In this document: positions 11,437 to 26,400 of the stretch, piece by piece
How positions within the stretch are numbered: position 1 is the first letter of the stretch
Layout: each line of letters opens with the position of its first letter
Origin: Galaxea fascicularis
Lineage: Eukaryota > Cnidaria > Anthozoa > Scleractinia > Euphylliidae
Direction: 5' to 3'
Assembly (NCBI GenBank): GCA_948470475.1
Contig: OX419345.1
Coordinates: forward strand, 22,501 to 86,500
DNA: 64,000 nt
Made by a program: the position numbers and the translations under genes
Notes under the pieces: model-generated
Seen by the model: only the letters and a program-made list of their open reading frames with translations
The model's database searches: none
What the model was told of the DNA's origin: nothing

Positions 11437-14400
11437 CTAACTCAGGGCAACACCAGCTGCTTGTAGGTAGTTGTGCAGGAAGCCTAAGGCATCTGCGTGT
11501 AGTTCAGACTTGATTTTGGCATCAATCTGAAAGAATAATAACTTTTTACCATCTTGGTCAAGCATGATTCAAATATAGGCTGCAATTCTCAATTTTTTTA
11601 AAACTAAAATTGCTCTCTCATGTACAAAGCAAGGCAGCACCAAAATGAAACTATAGATGATTTCCTTGACACTGTTTGAGCATACATGGCAAATATTGTG
11701 GCCAGTTTTACTATCCAACATAGGTCCAGACTAATGAATACATAATATAATGCCCGTTTTGGTGTAGGATAAAAATAAGTGAGCTTTAAAGCATTACCAC
11801 CTTCACCTCCCCCCACCCATAAACGTCTTAAAAAATAGAGGTAATTGTATGTATGTATGTAAGTACGTACATGTATGTAAGACTTTATTTAAACACGGAA
11901 AATCATCAGTTGAGTCTTACAAGTTAAAAACTAAGACTATTAACAACGGCTTTACATGATTGCTGTGTGGGAATACGATACGCTGGATACTGTCTTTAGG
12001 TTTCACTTAACCTGATCAACAGATCTGACATTTTTAAAGCTATTGGGCAAGTTATTCCATAATGTGGCCCCGCTATAGGAGAAGCTTCTTTTTAAATAAT
12101 TGGTTCTTGGTTTCAGCAAAGCCAGTTTGTCCTCAGGTTTCTGAAGTTGTAATTAGAGTACCTCTGAGTGAAAAGACATTGGAGATATTCCAGGGTAAGT
12201 ACTAATAATTGGTCAGTACTGAGATTAATATAACTACAATAATATTGTTCTGACCTTTCCAGGATTGGCTGAGGACAGTTTTTGCAGTGACTGTGCAAGG
12301 TAGATTTTGGCATCAGGTACTGTTCCAGAAAATGGATCTCTTTCCTTCTTGCCTGCAAAGGCCAGCTGAGAATAAGCTGTTTGATAACCTGAAAACAACA
12401 ACAGAGAAAAAGAGAGTGAGAGAGACTACATGGTGTGTTAACTCGTTTGGTTTGCTCAATTCTTCATTCCTTGGTTTCCTGTTGACTGTATTGTACATTG
12501 CATGACCAGTGCATAAAAACTTGCATTTAATAATTTTGTCTGGGATAAATGCCACAGATGTAGCAATCTTTTTTTGTGGATGAAGAGGGCTGTTACACTA
12601 GTTTTAATTTTTTTTCTCCTAGACTAAATCAGTCATAAGTTTCAGACTTCTCATTTGGGAGTTTTCAGTTCACTGACATTTCTTAAGCTGGACTGAGGGA
12701 AGTTTGGCACCCAAGTTTTGCAGTTGAAACCACACTGTTGTCAAGGGGAACACCAATAATATCCATTGGCAACTTTTTGGGCTGTGATATCATCAGTCTT
12801 GACATGACAGCCTGAAAAGTTGCCAATGGATGCTATTTGCGTTCCCTTTGATAACAACGTGGTTTCAACATCAAAACTTGGGTGCCAAACTTCTCTTGGT
12901 CCAAACTCAACTGATAATTGCAGTAACTTGCAACCAGGCTTACCACTGCAAAAAATTTCACGTGGCCGAGCGCTGCCACCACGATCACGCTACGTGCGCT
13001 TCCATACTACAAGTGGAGCACATGGTATCGTGAAACCACAGGCAGCGCAATCGGGGTGTATGTCATCAAATGTGGATATAGAAAATTTGACTGTTAAAAA
13101 CCTAGAATTCCAATGAACCGAGTAGCAGTGGAGATATTAATATTCTAGCCGAATAAAGCCTTCCTTCCTTCAATCTACTGTTTCTTGTCACTTTATGGGA
13201 CATCTAATAGTCTGAAATGTCAGTCGTCTCCTCTCCCTAACCCACAGGGGGCACTGGTTAGGGAGAGGAGACAGCTGACATTTCAGACTAGGACATCTCA
13301 ATACAATACCATCGCATTTTTTTTAAATCTCAGGTTCCTTTATTTAGAAAACATTGTACCTTTGTTTATTTATGATACCTACCTGGAGTGTCTTCGATTT
13401 CTATGAAGTGCTCATCATCTGGAATGGAATCATCTTCAGGCAACTCAAACAAGCCAATCAATGCTTGTAACAATGGCACCCTATTCATTTCAACAACATA
13501 ATATAATTTAAAATAGCAAATCTTGACTTATTACGGTCTACCTTCATCCACTGAATTCAAAGGGATATTTGCCACATTCATCTATTAACACTTTAATTAA
13601 TGGTAGCAGCCTAGAAACAATTCATAAAAAACTATTTTTGCCCATAGATGACCAACATGAAATGCATACCAAGTTGAAACATTCAGATAAATATCACAGG
13701 TTTGTTGTCCAAAAGGTTTGGACATAACAAAATGCTTGAAAAGCTTTCAACTTGACACTCTTTTTGATCCACAGTGGATTTTATCATTTTAACCCTAACC
13801 TGTACTTATTTATTGCTAGTCAGAATGCTTATTTAATAAATTTTTTTCTCAGCAATCTGATTACTCTGGATGCATAAACCTATGTCATTAGGGATATTTA
13901 CACAATGTATGTAAAACAAAAGAGAGAGGGAGGGAGTATCAATAATTATTATCAAGAGAGTGTGTTACCAAAGGTTGTCATAAATTTTGAGAAATGTAGG
14001 GCAGTCGGTGAGTAACTTGCTCATTCCTACAGCACAAATCCTTCTTTCTGTTGTTCCAGAAACCTGAAACACAAACAAAATAACCGTCTGCTGATGAAAT
14101 CAAACTTCTAGTACTATCACTGGAAATTTGCTAGTTTTGCCTTGCTTTTACATTTTTTAGAGCAAGTGTTGCTTTACACCAGACGTCTTGCATCTTTTTT
14201 TGATGTTTTATGTAAAATATTTGTAACGGCTGGAAGAAACTTCAGAATATACTTAAGGATCCCTGGCTTACCTTCTGTACATCAGGGATTAAAATTTTCT
14301 CCACAAAATTTCCAAAAAGTCTGCAGACAAACAAGGAAAACAATTGAAACATTATGCAAGGGCTGAAGTCTGTAGACAGACAAAGCAAACAAATTGTCTA

Positions 14401-17400
14401 AATGTGTGACAGTTGTAAGTGTTTCAGTTTTCATGCATCCCAGTTATATTCACACTCTGATTACAGTAGCATTGGTTTGGAAAATACATTCACATTACTG
14501 CTTTCACTTTGGTATTTACTTCATCCATGGATGTTTCAAGTTTCCACATTCTCCTAAACAATGAACATCAGTACCATTATCAAAAGTTATTACTTATGCC
14601 AAGGCAATTGCATAAGACCTCTTAAAAGATTTCCATGACCAACAGAACCTCTAGACAGGGCACGAGTGTAACACCCAGTCTTTAACCAACCTTGAAACAT
14701 GTGGAAATATGGACCACAGCACAGGGAACTGTGTTCCTACTCTTTATAACTGTGTGAGTTCTTTTATGTACCCTGTAAGTTACATATTGTGGAGGTGGAG
14801 GAATTACCATCACTGCTCAATAACAATTATCAGCTGACACAGATGTGGAGTATAACCCAGTATCATCTGGTTTTTCAACCCAAAACCTTCTGCATGTTGA
14901 CTTTGCTACAGCAACTCAAATCCCCGGCTATTTTTTGTATATCCCCACCTACTTCAAAAATTAGTGACAGCCCTGGGAATACTTGCTACACAGGCTACAT
15001 TCCAGAACTCTTACTAACTGAGCTACCTGGGCGGCCTTGAAGCTGCATTTTCACACAATTCCACTATTAATGCTCTTTAGGAATGGGCTTTGGTGAGGAT
15101 GTCAAGTAACAATGACCCTGAAGGTCCCTGCAGTAACTGATAACATCGATTTATGAATCAAACAGAAAAGTAAGAATGATTGCAGGCCAAACCAAAACTG
15201 TCATGTCCATCACTACTCAGGTGGAGACTAACATCTAAACAATTGAGTTTCTTGTTTTGTCTTGAAGTCAGACTTTCATCAATTTAGGGTTAGGATATTA
15301 TTACCCTAACACTAAATTCCTTTTTTGTACAGCAAATTATGCCTAACAAAAAATTAATGAAAGTCATTCATTTCTTACCCTGGTTGAATGGAGTCAACAG
15401 TCTCCATAAGGGCATTTCCACCATTTTTAGCAGAATACAGACAGAAAAACACCAGCAAACCTATCACAGATGAAAAAAAAAATGCAATTACATTAGTGCA
15501 TGAAACCTCCAGGCTCCTAGTATGGACATTACCCAGGACAGACATAACTGGTGACTGAAGTCATTTAACAAATAGTTTCGATTTGGTAGTGTGTGTGTGT
15601 GTGTGTGTGTACTCTTGGCTGATGACAGATGGATGACGTCAAAACATGGCAAAAACAAATACATAAGTACACTTGAATAGCATGACTGATCTTACCACAT
15701 TCTGACATCCTCCATGTGTTATCATAGTACACATGCACTGACAAATGGAATCCAAGGATTTGTTTAAAACATTTTTTACCCTCTTTGATTCATCACATCA
15801 TTTGTGCATCTATACCTTGATCACAAACTCTTCTAGACCAAAGCATGAACTTTACACTGTCCATTGCATAATTTCTCATACAAGCATCTTGGTTTATCAA
15901 CAAAAAAAATGTAAGTTACCAAGACTTAGAAACCTGTTGAGGTCAAATTATCCAGCTCACCTTCTAAAGATAGGTCTGTGTCTGTTGGTAAATGGTTGGC
16001 CAACAGTTTACCAACAAATAACCAACAGCGAAACAACGGTTGGTTACAGCTTCTCAGAGCTCTTGTTCAATTTTTCCATAGATAGATTAAATTACAGATT
16101 AAAATAACAGTCCTTGAACTGAGTACAGATACATTTTAGGTCACCATGAGCTAATAATTTACCTTTCACAAATTTTGTGGTTTTTGAACTGTGTAATCTT
16201 TGAAATAGTAGTATGAAGATGGACTTTATATGAAGTGATAATGAGGACCTGTATATGAAAAATGTTTTCTTAGTACCAATTAAATAAGTATTAGCAAATA
16301 ACAGACCATTGCCATTAAATGAATATTCCTTGAAAAACAAATGGAGACAACACTTAGATGAGTGTGCAGATGGATGATGACAGCCAGTTGCCTCTATGTA
16401 GCCATCCCATCTAACATGCCCCCCTCCCCTTGCCCACCTTCCAACCATCCCATGTGTGGCATTTTTCATCAATATGCAGCAGATATTTTTCTGTGTCAAA
16501 ATAATAGCACTAATGAACATTTATAGGTCACAAAACCATCATTCAATTTGATGAACAGTTTTGTTCACATGGATTAATTTGTAACATTCTTTTTTCCCTT
16601 TGCAGTTGGTTTCAGAAGAACCTTGTAACCAGAATTTGCAATTAAAGACCAAGGCTGCTGCCTAACAACATTTTAAAGGGGCCCTCGGATCTAAACGCTG
16701 AGAACTTAGGAGCCCAACATAAGAAGTGAAAGGTGTTGCCGTAAAAAAATTAACGTGCCCAGAGCTATTCTTCAGGTGCCCCAGGCTACCGGGCTCCTGT
16801 TAGGCAACAGCCTTGGAGATGACTTGACATTTAGAAAGAACACAAAAATATTGTAAGCCCCCAGTCCAGAAGGACCCAAAAAACTGACAGAAATATGGTA
16901 CTCACGGTTCAAAATGCTCAACCATGCTTCCCAAAAGGTAAAAACCCTCATGATCATTGCTTTTGGAGGCAATCAGTTTTTGAAAAACACCGAGCATCCC
17001 CATCTGTTTAACAAGAGAAAAAGAGTTATATTGAATAAATGTTTAGGATGGTTGCACAGGTTGTCCTTACTCCAAACTGGGCATGTAAGAAACCTCTAAA
17101 GGAATGAGCAACTGGGAAACAGAAAATTCTTACTCCAACAGAATACTCAGGGGAGCAGGGTTGGCGCAGTGGTGAGAGCGCTCGCCTTCCACCAATGTGT
17201 CCCGGGTTCGATTCCCGGACTCGGCGTCATAAGTGGGCTGAGTTTGTTGGTTCTCCTCCGGGTACTCCGGTTTTCCCCTCTCTTCAAAAACCAACATTTG
17301 ATTTAATTTAGAGTTTATTTGAGTTACAGTCTCCCCAATTAGTAGAGCACTCGTGTTCAGCTAGAACGATTTGAGACTTAAATAAAGTTATTATTATTAT

Positions 17401-20400
17401 TATTATAACCTGGGCATATAAGAAACCTCTATATGTAAAAGAATGAGCAACTGGGAAACAGAAACTTCTTACTCCAACCTGGGCATATAAGAAACCTCTA
17501 GATCTGAAGGAATGAGCAACTGGGAAACAAAAACTTCTTATTCCAAACTGGACATGTAAGAAACTTCTAAAAGAAAGAATAACTGGGAAAATAGTTTCCC
17601 TTTCATTCCAGGGATTGACAACAATCACATAGAAAATCAAAATAAAGCACTATTTCAATATTAAAGTTTTTGGTTATCATGGAATAAAAGGGACACAAGT
17701 GGGTAAAAACACCCACTTGTTAAGGTGTGAATTCATATAGTGGAACTATTATTATATCATACAGAATGTTGGCATAAGTGGATGCTCCAATATTAGCATA
17801 TTGCCTTATGATGTGTCAAACCTCACTCTGTTATGCAAAGGTCACGAAGTGAGCAGTAGGCCCTTGGCCACAAAATCAGCATTATCAAACTTACTTTTAA
17901 TTAAAAGTAATTTCATCCACAATCAATACAGCAATAATTTGTCATTAATACACATTACATGTAATCAGGCAAAATTTAAAATGTTATATGGTGAACTTAT
18001 GCAATATAAACATTTGACCCATTATGTACCTCTTTCTTTGTCTCTGTGATGACTTTGCTTGCCTTTTCAATGTAAGCTTGAAGCAGTCGCACCAAGGGAG
18101 GTATGTTTCCTACAAGATAGTACCTACAACTTTAATGCCAGAAGAAATCTACTGTACAGTGAATTATTCTTTTAGAATAAAATTTTATTGTTTGGAGATG
18201 CAAAATACTTCCTTTTCTTACCACTTCTCTCCCAGAGGACAGGCATCAGCAGCAGGGGAAATAGATCCATATAAGGAGAAGGGATTTCATCCTGTCGAAT
18301 CTCCAGTAGAAGAGATAACACTTGGAAAACATATGGTAAAAACTCTGGAAATAGAAAAAATGGCATTCCACTTCAGACAGGCCATCCAAAGCTTCCATTG
18401 CACCCCTAAATAACCTTGGTGTGTAAATGCTAAATTGCACAGTCAATGCACACTGACAGTTGATGGTAAAGTCTAATGTGATACTGATACTGTATAGAGA
18501 GGCCTTAGTGATGTGACTACAAATGTGTCCCAGCTTTGCATTTGAAAGCTAAGAACAAATGCACAGTACAGAACATGCAAAAACCCGATGGCACAGTTAT
18601 TTATGTTTTATGTTTGTTAAATCTAAATGTCCGCCACTAAAAACAATGATAGTATTATTTGAAGAAATGCAGGAAAATAGTCACCTGTCACATCGTTGGA
18701 AAGAATCTCTTGAATCACAGGGAACAATGTTGTCTCAAATCCTGACACCAAGGCAGCATTTTCTTTGCACAAAGTTCTGATAAAAAGACAGAACCATTTC
18801 TTATTTAACTACCTTCAAGATCACTACACTTTTGAGGGACTCATTTTGTAACCCCCCAGTGAATTTTTTTCATTACTGTGCAGATTTTTCTTTTGCTTAT
18901 TTTCTTTTTCTTTCCTATATACACAATGTTCTTCCTCTGAAAGATGGATAATTTAATATCCAAATTTTGAGGGAATTTGCCTTACTTTTCCCTTCTCCAA
19001 AATATGAAAGGTGTCTGAACACAACTGGATTACTTACATCATCCCTTTTTCACAACATCAGCCGTAAAAAAAGAAGCAACATGATTGATGAGGAACTGTT
19101 ACCAAATATTGTCCTTTTTGTTTGTGAGATCATTTGACTTAAGGTAATAACAAATGGCATGCATTCATAACAGCATTCATAAAATGCAGCTAGTCATTCT
19201 AACGATTGTTTCACCAAAGTTCATATTTATCAAACAAACCTGATTGCACAGCAGATAGCTTCAAAAAGATAGTGGTTAAACTGTGGTTTGCTGGGATTCT
19301 GTGATTGTGAGATACACAATGTTACGTGTGAATAATTACTGATGTGAAAAGAAACATGATATTTATAAACAAGTGAAACAGCTATCAAACATGACCAGTT
19401 ATTTAAACTCAATAAAAGTAAAAAAAGGTATACTGCATGATAAACAGAGTTGCTAAAATACATAATTTCATTAATAAAGAACAACAAAAGAAGAAGCATA
19501 TCATCATGATAACTATTAAAGACTCTCAAGAGTTGGCTTCCTTTGTTTCTGAGAACCTACCTAAAAATAATAGAAGAAGTCTTCATCAATTGGATGGGTT
19601 GAAAAACACGTGAGGTCAAGAAACCCCATCAAATAAAAGTGTAGGAATGGGGGAAATTCACTATACTATACTAGCTACTATAATTATGTTTCATTTCAGT
19701 GCAATCTAGCCTACACAAAATAAAAACAACATACTTAAACTGCATAGGAATATCAGGGAATTTCACTACATGGTGCTAGTATTACATTTTGCTTCTGAAT
19801 CATTGCAATCTACCGCACAGAAATAAAACAGCACACTAGTAAATAAATAAACATGACCTAAAGTCTGTTAATATCTCCATTTCCTCGCACAAGTACAACC
19901 ACAGGGGTTAATATAAGAACAGCCAGAAGAACAAATGGTATGCCAACCTGTTACAAAATGTCACTTGCGCATACTATTAATGAATGACTTACTTTGCTCA
20001 CAAGCATGAGTTTTGATGCCAGATTATTAACCAATACTCCAACAATGGGGAGCAGGGCATCCTTAAGCAGGGAGAATGATCTCATAATGGCTGTAAAATA
20101 GTGTAAAGAAAATAGTGACATACTAAGAACACACAACACATGGAGCCAAGTGCTATTATCAATCAAGTTTAATGTCAAACTCCAATTTGCACTCGTCAAA
20201 CAATGCCCAACAATGTGCTTAATGGTGTCTTTGGAGAATAAAAATTATTACAGTACCGCTCAAAGGTAGGTTGACAGTCTCGACCCTCGAAGTTTTCGAG
20301 AATCGAGTTTCGAGGCTCGAGTTTCGATTTTCGAGGATCAAGAGTCGAGTTTCGAGGATCGAGTTTCGAGTTTCGCGACACTCGAAGAAATTTTCGAGAA

Positions 20401-23400
20401 TCTCGAACAGAGCTTCCGAGAAAATGATTTAATCCTTGAAAACAAACAATAGTGATGAACAAAACAATTAACACGCAGCATTATTCGCGCAAAGCCGCTT
20501 TTGAATGTATGCAAAGACTCAAACGACAGATCATCACAAATGCCCATTTTATCAACATCATGCTCTTGAAAAATGTCTTCTTACTCCTATCCCAAGAGCC
20601 AACAGAAGCCAAGTCCAAAGGATTACAAAATCACTTACACCAACATGTCTTGGAAGAATCAATTAATAGTTATTTTGTTAAGGTATATGTTGCAATTAAA
20701 ATGTTTTTACCTGGGTTGAAAATCGATAATAAACAACTTTATTACCGTGTAACTCTTTTACCCCTAATATCAATGTTGCAGTTAAAAATTAAATTCAGGT
20801 AAAAAAATTTTAAACTTGGTTGAAAATCAATTTCCTTTGTCTCCTAACCCTAATTTTGAATAATTAGGCTTAGGAGACAAAGGGATTTGAGAATCAACCT
20901 TGGTTAAAAATTTTTACCTGAATTTAATTTTTCTGTGTAACATATACACCAATCTTTATTGTTTCTAGTTTACAAATTACTCAAAGAATACAAATCTGGC
21001 AAGATATAATATAAGTCTTATATCACAGAGACTACCATACCTTTCATAACATACTCATTTTCCTGTGAGCCAGGAACTTCAAGCAAATGAAACATATTGG
21101 AAAGCATGTTTTGTAAGAAGGGCTCCACTTCTGCCTTGTTGATACTGAAAAAAGAGACAACTCTAAAAGCCATGTTTCACCTTAATGTGAAGGTTTGCCA
21201 GTATTCTTGGGTTGCACGCCGAGCTGAAAACAGGCCAGCAGATGTCTTTAAAATGTATTTCACATGATGAAGGTAAAAACTCAAACTTTTTAATTCTAGT
21301 TATTTTCTAATGTCACATGCAACCCAAGAACACCGCAAAATCCTGGTAATAAGCCCCCATCCTTAAAGACCCATCTATTTGTAAACAAAAAGTTTACTCC
21401 AGTTACAATTCCCCTGGCCTCCTGCTTATAGGCACTCACTCACACTGGGAGTGCACCTTTGTCAGGAACACCTTTTGGTAAACTAGAACTGTTCACCTGC
21501 CAACTGGTTGGCTCAGTTGGTGGAGTGCTGGACTTCCTTGTGGAAGGTCATGGGTTCAAGCCCTGGCCGAACCAACATTCAGGTTCTTTAAATAACTGAG
21601 GAGAAAGTGCTTTCTTTGCAATGATGATAAACCGGACGTCCCGTCTCACAACTCTTCTTCACAATTGATTCTGTGGCTCGTGTGTATACCACGAAAACAC
21701 AAGTGACTTGTGGGATATTCCATGGTATACCACTCAAAAGAATTGCATAACTAGTATGTATCAGGAATAAGACATTCACTGTCGTTGACGAAGTGTCCAC
21801 CTTTTTGTTTGTTTGTTTTTTTTTTTTTTTGGGGGGGGGGGGTAGTGACTATATGTGGTTGGGTTATGATGACAGCATGCTTACCCAGGAGTCTCTATCT
21901 ACAAGAGTGCTGTTGCAGGGGAGCTAGTAAATTATGAGTGGCTACTGAGGTCCCTTATGGTCCAAATCATTTCTTCTGGTCCCATATTTTTTCCCTAAAA
22001 GCTATAATTATGAGAATGATTTCTAATTTAGGCACTGGAAAGTGCAAGTGCGTAATTTGAATTAGGTTTGTTGCTTTTCGAACAGCAAATGTACTAAGTA
22101 CTTGCACATGCTGAGTATTCAACACTCAGCTGAGTTCTGATTGGCTTAGAGATGCTTTGTTGCCAACTAAATTTTCAGTTTTATTTAATTGTCTCATTCC
22201 TGGACTATTTACTCTAGTCCTGGCAATTCTAGATAATTGCATCTGGCCCCGGTTGTTCAAACGTTGGATAGCGCTATCCACTGGATAAATCACTATCCAG
22301 TGGATACATAATGGGAAAGCTAATTGCACTATCCACTGGATAGATGTTTATACTGTGGATAGCGCTATCCAGCCTTTGAACAACTGGGGCCTGAACTTTA
22401 TGTGGTTAATTAAGCAGAACAAGGAAAGGTCAAGATTACATACGGTGCTCCCCCTCCAGGACTCTTGAGGGTAAAAAGCTTCTCTAGACAGTTTGCAGCA
22501 TAGCTGTGCACTACGTGACTCTTGGCTGTGAGATGATTGACAAGTAGTGGCAGGCAAGCAACTAGGACTTCCCGGGATAGCTAAATCATAGGAAATAACA
22601 AATGAACAACTTCTGTCATTATATATATATATATGTTAGTGATAGCCAAGGTTATCATCAACACTATTTCTCGGAACTACAATCACCTGGATGAGCACAC
22701 TTCACAAGGTTCAGATCCATAGGAGTAATAAATAAACAGATAAATAACAAATATTATATGAGTAAATGAAGTCTTTGTTTAGTAAAGTAAGTACTCACAT
22801 ATTTTTAACCAACCTTCCATTTTTATCAATTTGTAAGTATGTCCAAGTGTCTCTGAGCATCATTTTCTGCTGATCCATGATTATTTCACTAACTGTTAAT
22901 AATATGCATTTTTTCAACAACTTTTTTGCCCTTTGGTGAAAGCTTAGGGTGCCTGATACTAGTGTCCAGTCCAAACTACTTTCACAGCTACAAAGAAAAA
23001 GTTCCATAACTGTATAATGGCTTACCATGTTTCTGAAGACAATGAGGTATTTAATAGCATCAGCCTTCAAAACAGGATGATTGTCAACTGAAAAAGACAA
23101 TGCAGCCAAACTATAAACTGAGCAAACACAAAAAACAGAGAAAAAAGAAATCGATCAAAATCAATTTATTTTTCTTCCAAATGACTTGAATTGTTCAAGT
23201 ATGCTACTTTAAAAGAATACACCAGCCTAACACACTTACCATTTTTTATCTGTAGTTCTGGCAAAATGTTTTCGGTGAAAAAGCTTTGTAAATTGACAAG
23301 TTCACTGGCTTGTGTTGTTCCATGCTAAATGGGAAAAAAATCGACAGACTGTGACTTGTAGCCTCATGATCAGGATTATTCCCACAGAAATTTTTTTCAA

Positions 23401-26400
23401 GATTGGATGGGGTATGAGGGAACAAAAAGAGACACCTGTGGCCTGATCACAGGTTTCCAATGTAAATCAGAAGAAAATGCAAAACTTTACCTTTGCTGTT
23501 TGTTTTTTGCATGCTAGTGATGTGACAAGAAATATGGCAGCATCTTTAGCTTTCCAGTTCTCCTCACTGTTTGCCTGATATCGCTGGGAAAAAAGGAGTT
23601 CAAGATTTCTTTGTCAGTTGAGCATGATGTAAATCAACTTCAAATGTCTGATGTGCCTTTCTGAAAATCCCCAAAACCATTTTGGACCTGAGAAGTATTT
23701 TTTTTTAGTATAGGTTGGTTTACTATCAATTTAATATTGGTAATAGCTTTTTGGGCAAACATCCCAATGTATTTCTCAACTTTAAGGCATGCTTTCTAAA
23801 ATGATTTTTAAAAATATTAAAAATCAAATCTCTGGTAATGAAATTTGCACATGAGATACTTTTCAGGCCTTGAACATTTCTGGGATTTCTACGAAACTTT
23901 ATGTGGACCTTAATCACCACACTAGACTTTTGTATGACCTAAGACATCACTCTGTAACCAAGTTTTAATAGAAAACATTCAGTAATAAAAAAAAAATAAG
24001 ACAGTCTTGAAATATTATGACAGAACAAGGAGGGTTGTCAGGAAGGGCCAAAAGCCCTAATCCTGCTTTGTTGGTTGTCTCAAACAACAGTTGATGTTTC
24101 AAGGAGAAAGAGGTCCCATGGAGGTAGTATTGCTGAGTGGTTTAGGGCACTGAATTCAATGAGGAGACCCGGGTTTAAATCCCACTATGGCCACTAGCTG
24201 GTGTTGTTCTGGGTAATTGCCTGGTTCAACACCTTGGTCACAATAAATAAATTGCCAACTGGTCTGCCCCCCACCAGTTGGGATTCTTAACTCTGTTGAT
24301 TTCATTTGTATTATTTGTTTGTTGTCTTGAGTGGTCAAATAAGTATTTATTTTTCAAACTGTATCAGAATGGACAACGTCAAGCATGAGATTACTTCAGT
24401 CCAACTATCCAATTAAAATCTGTAAATTATAAGCATGTGCTGCTATTGTAATAATTATGTTCTATGTACAAAAATCATCAGAACTCTAAAATTTTGACAC
24501 ACTTAGTTTTTAGAGTCCCATCAAGTCCAAGTAATAATGATTGACCCATAACAATGCTGCAAACTTGTACCAAAAAGTTTTTCAAACAACTTTTAGGGTA
24601 GATTACAACTAGAGAACTTGTGTAGTTTTCATTTATTAGCTTAAGGTCAGTGAAGCCAATGAACACTAAAGAAGAAATCAAATATGGTACAAAGTACACT
24701 AAATTAGGACTTACTTGAAGCATGTCTGCCACATGATGAGAAAATATTTCTATAACCCGTTGTTCATGGAATTTGCATAATCCACGCACCAAATCAGAAG
24801 CTGCACGGCGACGGGTATCCACATCTAAAAATTAACAATCAAACACAGCTAGCATAAGTCAGTGCAACTGTTCAAAGGTGGGTTGTGTTTTAATGTTTTT
24901 GTCTCACCTGATCCTTCAATATCTCTTCTGATGTACTCTTCTGGATTATCCTCAAATACTTCTTCATCTTCCTCTGAAAAGTTACAAATTGAAAATTATG
25001 CTCTTAAACGATTCAGAATTTAGGACATCCCAAAAAAAACACAAATTGTCAGTGCTAACACACTGGTAGGATTAGGATAACAACTGCATGAACTAGACCA
25101 AAACATGGCAGCACTGATGACAATGTTCTATTTACAACGTAGGTCTGAATTAAATTTAACCTTAACAACTAACAGCAAACCTGTGGTGGACAAGCTTTGA
25201 TGGCCACCAGTGGTCACAAGGAACAGTCTGGTTTAGCAAATGCACTCCTAACACAAGATAGTGTGGTAATAAAAATAAGATGTAATTATCAACTGAACAA
25301 ATGTCTGTCCTAGAAACATACCTCTGAACTCAATGTTTGGAACAACAACATTTTCACAGATACTTTTTAATGTTTCCTGCTTCTCAAACAAGTATCTATA
25401 GTTGCTACGTTCTGCTGCAGAGGCAAGGAACCCAATTGCGTTACTGACCACCTACAAACAAACAGTGTGAAAATCACTTTAAGTTCACATTCTAACAAGG
25501 GGCAAACTGGGATGAAAGGGAGGTGGTGGCTGCAGACTTGCACTGGGTGGTTGAACTCACCACCTGATGTAAAGTGGCATGAAGTGAAGGACAAGTAAGT
25601 TGTTAGAAAATATTTGTATACAGAGTACAAAGCATGGCAACCTTCAACAGAAGTATCCTGTGAGCAAGCTCTCTTGGCGGATGGGGAAGAGAGAGGAAAG
25701 AAGGGAGAAACAGAGCTTGCACACGTACCTCACAAATTTAAATTTCCCCCCTAGCACCCCCCGTAGCTGCTTGGGTGTTGAGCTGTCACAAACTTAATGG
25801 ATATTGGAGACAAATACAAATAAACATTTCGCAAAACATAACCAAAGATCTGTTTGATTTAGGAAGGAAACTGTGCTGCAAATCTAAAGGATTTTTGCAG
25901 TGCTACACAATTTCATTAAAACTCTGTTAAGGAGATTCCTGGAGGTCTATTTCCTCAGAAAATTTGTTCATTCTGTCAAATATACAAAAAAGGTCTCAAA
26001 GCAACTGTTTCACAACATGAGCTACAAATGACGACTTACTGCTGACAGAAACTCTTCAGGGATGAGCTCTAGTGGTGCCCGGTCGTCCCTGGTCACTTTT
26101 GCCATTATAAATGTGACCAGGAAATATTAGTTTTTGCAACAAACTTATATGCTGGGTGCCCTGGATTTCAAGGGTTTAGAGGTTTGGGTGTCCAACTACT
26201 TTTCTTAGAGCACAGCCTTGCTCTTGTCTGTTTTCAAGATCAAGTGTGCAAAAAATAACTGTGTGCTTCAAAAATACCAACAAGGGCTTTAACCTGAAGC
26301 CAATTGCCTGCTAACTCAATCACGAGCATGTTAAATAAGGTAAATCTGAGGTTACAAATGTTATTCCAAGGACAAAAATGAACCTTATGGACTTCTATGT

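Noticed and set aside
17162..17222. Possible functional tRNA gene.
   Set aside because: Box A and B are present but the ends do not form an acceptor stem and a SINE body with TTA tail follows. The same applies to 21507, 24125, 38183 and 60106.
17066..17595. Regularly spaced repeats considered as CRISPR.
   Set aside because: Units are contiguous and diverged with no unique spacers, in an animal gene intron.
17308..17640. 110-aa minus ORF with repeated FPVAHSF.
   Set aside because: The repetition comes from the minisatellite units, and the frame crosses a SINE.
20196..20474. ORF with repeated LDPRNS-type units.
   Set aside because: Produced by the TCGAG tandem repeat; no splice or coding support.
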